Source: UBA12078 sp964573565
Lineage (GTDB): Bacteria > Patescibacteriota > Dojkabacteria > SC72
NCBI GenBank assembly: GCA_964573565.1
Contig: CAZNJV010000012.1
Span: forward strand, 1-15,294
DNA: 15,294 nucleotides
Reading direction: 5' to 3'
In this document: piece by piece, positions 13,423 to 15,294 of the stretch
Position numbering within the stretch: position 1 is the first letter of the stretch
Layout: each line of letters starts with the position of its first letter
Made by a program: the position numbers and the translations under genes
The notes under the pieces: generated by a model
Databases searched by the model: none
What the model saw: the letters and a program-made list of their open reading frames with translations, nothing else
Told to the model about the DNA's origin: nothing

Positions 13423-13845
13423 ATGGGACTATATCTAGAACCAAAGAAAAGAAAATTTAGAAAAGAATTCAGAGGCAGAATGGGTGGTGTAGCAACCGCT
13501 AATAACAAGCTTGCTTTTGGAGAATACGGAATGAAAGCTATGGAAAATGGTTGGATTGCAGGTAGAGAGATCGAAGCTGCTAGAAAAGCTATTACCAACT
13601 TCATGAAGAGAAAAGGTAAGGTTTGGATTAAGATATTCCCACACAAGCCTTTTACACATAAGACAGTAAACAGTAAGATGATCGGTGGAAAAGGTGCAGT
13701 AGAAGGATATGTAGCAGTTGTGGTTCCAGGAACAGTACTTTTTGAAGTCAGTGGTGTTGATGAAGCTACAGCAAAAGAAGCAATGAGACTTGGTGGACAG
13801 AAATTATCTATGAAGACTAAGTTTATAGTAAAGACAGGAATATAG
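13423..13845 (+). CDS. rplP: 50S ribosomal protein L16
   Basis: L16 (uL16) organises the A-site tRNA pocket of the large subunit. The 140-residue length is normal. The sequence opens with PKKRKFRKEFRGRMGGVA, then LAFGEYGMKAMENGWIAGREIEAARKA, KGKVWIKIFPHKP, a GGKGAVEGYVAVVVPG loop and LFEVSGVD. The loop that carries a conserved Arg in many bacteria (xRMGxGKG) reads SKMIGGKG here. The ATG directly follows TAAACAACC, a 9-base sequence that also precedes fusA. There is no L29 gene after it. Confidence 0.97.
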   Translation: MGLYLEPKKRKFRKEFRGRMGGVATANNKLAFGEYGMKAMENGWIAGREIEAARKAITNFMKRKGKVWIKIFPHKPFTHKTVNSKMIGGKGAVEGYVAVVVPGTVLFEVSGVDEATAKEAMRLGGQKLSMKTKFIVKTGI

Positions 13846-13898
13846 CTTGAGAATAAGATAAATAATTGATAGAATACAAGCCGTTACCAATAAAAAAT

Positions 13899-14150
13899 AT
13901 GGAAAAAGAAATAACAAAAACAAGTAAAAAGAGAGAGTATACGGGAATAGTAGTCAGTAACAAAATGACTGGTACAGTACGTATTCAAATTGAGGAAGTG
14001 TATAGACATGGCGAATATGATAAGGTTCTTAGAAGAAATAAGACTTTCTTCGCACATACGAATGAGCCTTTGAATATTGGAGATAAGGTAACAATTAGAG
14101 AATGTAAACCATACTCTAAGAATGTAAATTGGGTAGTGGTAAGTAAATAA
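13899..14150 (+). CDS. rpsQ: 30S ribosomal protein S17
   Basis: S17 (uS17) is an early-assembling OB-fold protein that binds 16S rRNA helices 7 and 11. The ATG at 13899 gives 84 residues, the usual size, with REYTGIVVSNKMTGTVRIQIE, YRHGEYDKVLRRNKTFFAHTNE and the closing GDKVTIRECKPYSKNVNWVVV. The frame stays open upstream to a TTG at 13866, which would add 11 residues with no family resemblance, so I prefer the ATG. It occupies the place after rplP where rpmC is expected first. Confidence 0.94.
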   Translation: MEKEITKTSKKREYTGIVVSNKMTGTVRIQIEEVYRHGEYDKVLRRNKTFFAHTNEPLNIGDKVTIRECKPYSKNVNWVVVSK

Positions 14151-14152
14151 TT

Positions 14153-14524
14153 ATGGTACAGAGAGAGACTAACTTAACAGTTGCAGATAACAGTGGTGCT
14201 AAGATTGCAAAAATCTTTGGGATTCCAGGTGGATCTAAAAGAAGATATGCATATGTTGGAGATATTGTAACAGTCTCTATACAGAAAGCATTACCAAATG
14301 GTGCAATAAAGAGACATGAGGTATGTAAGGCTGTTATCGTGAGAGTACACAAGGAATATAGAAGAAAAGATGGAACATACATAAGGTTTGATGATAATGC
14401 TTGTGTTTTAATCGATCCAAAGAACAAGACTCCAAGAGGAACAAGAATCTTTGGGCCAGTAGCAAGAGAATTAAAAGAGAGAGGATTTGATAAGATTGTG
14501 TCCTTAGCTCCAGAAGTATTGTAA
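14153..14524 (+). CDS. rplN: 50S ribosomal protein L14
   Basis: L14 (uL14) contacts the small subunit in bridges B5 and B8, and is where RsfS docks. The 123-residue product is a close family match: QRETNLTVADNSGAKIA, GGSKRRYAYVGDIVTVS, the KDGTYIRFDDNACVLID strand, and PRGTRIFGPVARELKERGF with the end KIVSLAPEVL. It starts two bases after rpsQ (TAA-TT-ATG). Confidence 0.97.
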   Translation: MVQRETNLTVADNSGAKIAKIFGIPGGSKRRYAYVGDIVTVSIQKALPNGAIKRHEVCKAVIVRVHKEYRRKDGTYIRFDDNACVLIDPKNKTPRGTRIFGPVARELKERGFDKIVSLAPEVL

Positions 14525-14540
14525 TTTAATAAGTACTAGA

Positions 14541-14942
14541 ATGAAGATTAAAAAAGGTGATACAGTAAAAATATTATACGGAAAAGACAGTGGAAAAACT
14601 GGTTCTGTGGTCGCTGTAGATCTTAAAAATCAGAAAGTGGTAGTAACAGGGGTAAATTTGTACAAAAGACACTTGAAGGGTGATGGGAGAACAAGAACAT
14701 CCGAGATCTTAACAATAGAAAAGCCAATGCCAGTTTCTAAAGTGATATTGGTTTGTCCATTGTGCGGAAAGACAACAAGAATTGGATTGAAGAGAGAAGG
14801 AAACAAGGTTGAAAGAATTTGCAAGAAATGTGGAAAAGTAATTGAAGCTAAGAAGGAAGAGAAAGTGGAAGTTGAAAAGAAGGAAACTAAGAAAACTTCT
14901 ACAAAGAAGAGTACTAAATCTAAGACAGAAACAAAGAAATAA
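14541..14942 (+). CDS. rplX: 50S ribosomal protein L24 with zinc-ribbon and lysine-rich tail
   Basis: L24 (uL24) starts large-subunit assembly at the 5' end of 23S rRNA. The KOW motif is at the N-terminus (KIKKGDTVKILYGKDSGKTG, 2-21), followed by VTGVNLYKRHLKG. A four-cysteine zinc-ribbon is seen at C72, C75, C94 and C97 (CPLCG...CKKCG), a known feature of many bacterial L24s. At 133 residues it is longer than typical (about 105) because of a tail from about 103 made almost only of Lys, Glu, Thr and Ser. That tail is probably disordered and may bind rRNA. Confidence 0.96.
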   Translation: MKIKKGDTVKILYGKDSGKTGSVVAVDLKNQKVVVTGVNLYKRHLKGDGRTRTSEILTIEKPMPVSKVILVCPLCGKTTRIGLKREGNKVERICKKCGKVIEAKKEEKVEVEKKETKKTSTKKSTKSKTETKK

Positions 14943-14944
14943 AA

Positions 14945-15294
14945 ATGGCAAGATTAAGAGAAGAATATAACAACAGAATAAAAGCAGAATTGATGAAAGA
15001 AGGCGACTTTAAGAATGTTATGGAAGTTCCTACTTTGAAGAAGATTGTTGTGAATGTTGGTGCGGGAGATGCTATCACTAATAAGACTGCACTAGAGGAG
15101 ATTGCTAAAATCTTGGAACTAATAAGTGGTCAGAAACCAGTTATTAACAAGGCAAAGAAAGCAGTTTCAGCATTCAAACTAAGAGAAGGTATGGAAATTG
15201 GAGTATCTGTTACCTTAAGAGGTGATAGAATGTGGGAGTTCTTTGATAAATTGACTAATGTTGTCCTTCCAAGAGTAAAAGACTTTAGAGGACT
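14945..15294 (+). CDS. rplE: 50S ribosomal protein L5 (3' end outside window)
   Basis: L5 (uL5) binds 5S rRNA and forms bridge B1b to the small subunit. The first 116 residues are visible and in family order: MARLREEYNNRIKAEL, VPTLKKIVVNVGAGDA, LELISGQKPVINKAKKAVSA, the FKLREGMEIGVSVTLRG stretch, and the PRVKDFRG motif at the edge. The C-terminal third is cut by the window end. It starts two bases after rplX (TAA-AA-ATG). Confidence 0.97.
   Translation, partial: MARLREEYNNRIKAELMKEGDFKNVMEVPTLKKIVVNVGAGDAITNKTALEEIAKILELISGQKPVINKAKKAVSAFKLREGMEIGVSVTLRGDRMWEFFDKLTNVVLPRVKDFRG

Noticed and set aside
13866..13898. TTG start for S17 adding 11 residues
   Set aside because: The added residues have no S17 resemblance, while the ATG at 13899 gives the family's usual length. 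The extension also shows no similarity to L29.
165..14942. UGA recoded as Gly or Trp
   Set aside because: All genes are full length in the standard code with no in-frame TGA; Trp is TGG throughout.
1..15294. CRISPR arrays, tRNA genes, IS elements, att sites
   Set aside because: I saw no regularly spaced repeats, no cloverleaf-like stretches and no terminal inverted repeats; nearly all sequence is coding.

Overview
The window is AT-rich, densely packed bacterial chromosome with 20 protein genes (the first and last are cut by the window edges), no RNA genes, no mobile elements and no CRISPR. A member of the Patescibacteria/CPR radiation is the best fit. The reasons are short intergenic gaps, almost no Shine-Dalgarno sequences, promoters placed so close to start codons that transcripts would be leaderless, an S10 operon with no L29 gene in its usual slot, and very divergent elongation-factor GTPase motifs. 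This placement is inference; I cannot name a class.

Positions 1-5820 hold an unidentified gene end, a secreted PGRP/amidase-fold protein that lacks its zinc ligands (with a C-terminal SH3b domain), a UvrD/PcrA helicase, a convergent gene for a G5-domain protein with a lysozyme-like C-terminus, and a membrane-anchored TPR protein. Two of these look like cell-wall-binding or wall-cutting proteins. Several have extended -10 promoters of the form TGnTAnAAT/TATATT only 6-16 bases from the start codon.

Positions 5893-15294 are the translation block: fusA (EF-G) with its own promoter and terminator, then tuf (EF-Tu) with its own promoter, a GC-rich hairpin, and the S10 operon: rpsJ, rplC, rplD, rplW, rplB, rpsS, rplV, rpsC, rplP, rpsQ, rplN, rplX, rplE (cut). 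rpsL and rpsG, which usually precede fusA, are absent. rpmC (L29), which normally sits between rplP and rpsQ, is absent too. Five gene junctions have exactly two bases between stop and start, and four of these spacers are TT.

The most striking observation is that both EF-G and EF-Tu have lost the invariant Asp of the guanine-specifying NKxD (G4) motif (NKIN and NKFG). Both have also gained an Asp where the G5 motif has its Ser (GDS and GDAL). The same paired change in two neighbouring paralogous GTPases suggests a relocated guanine-recognition carboxylate. I do not know of a description of it.
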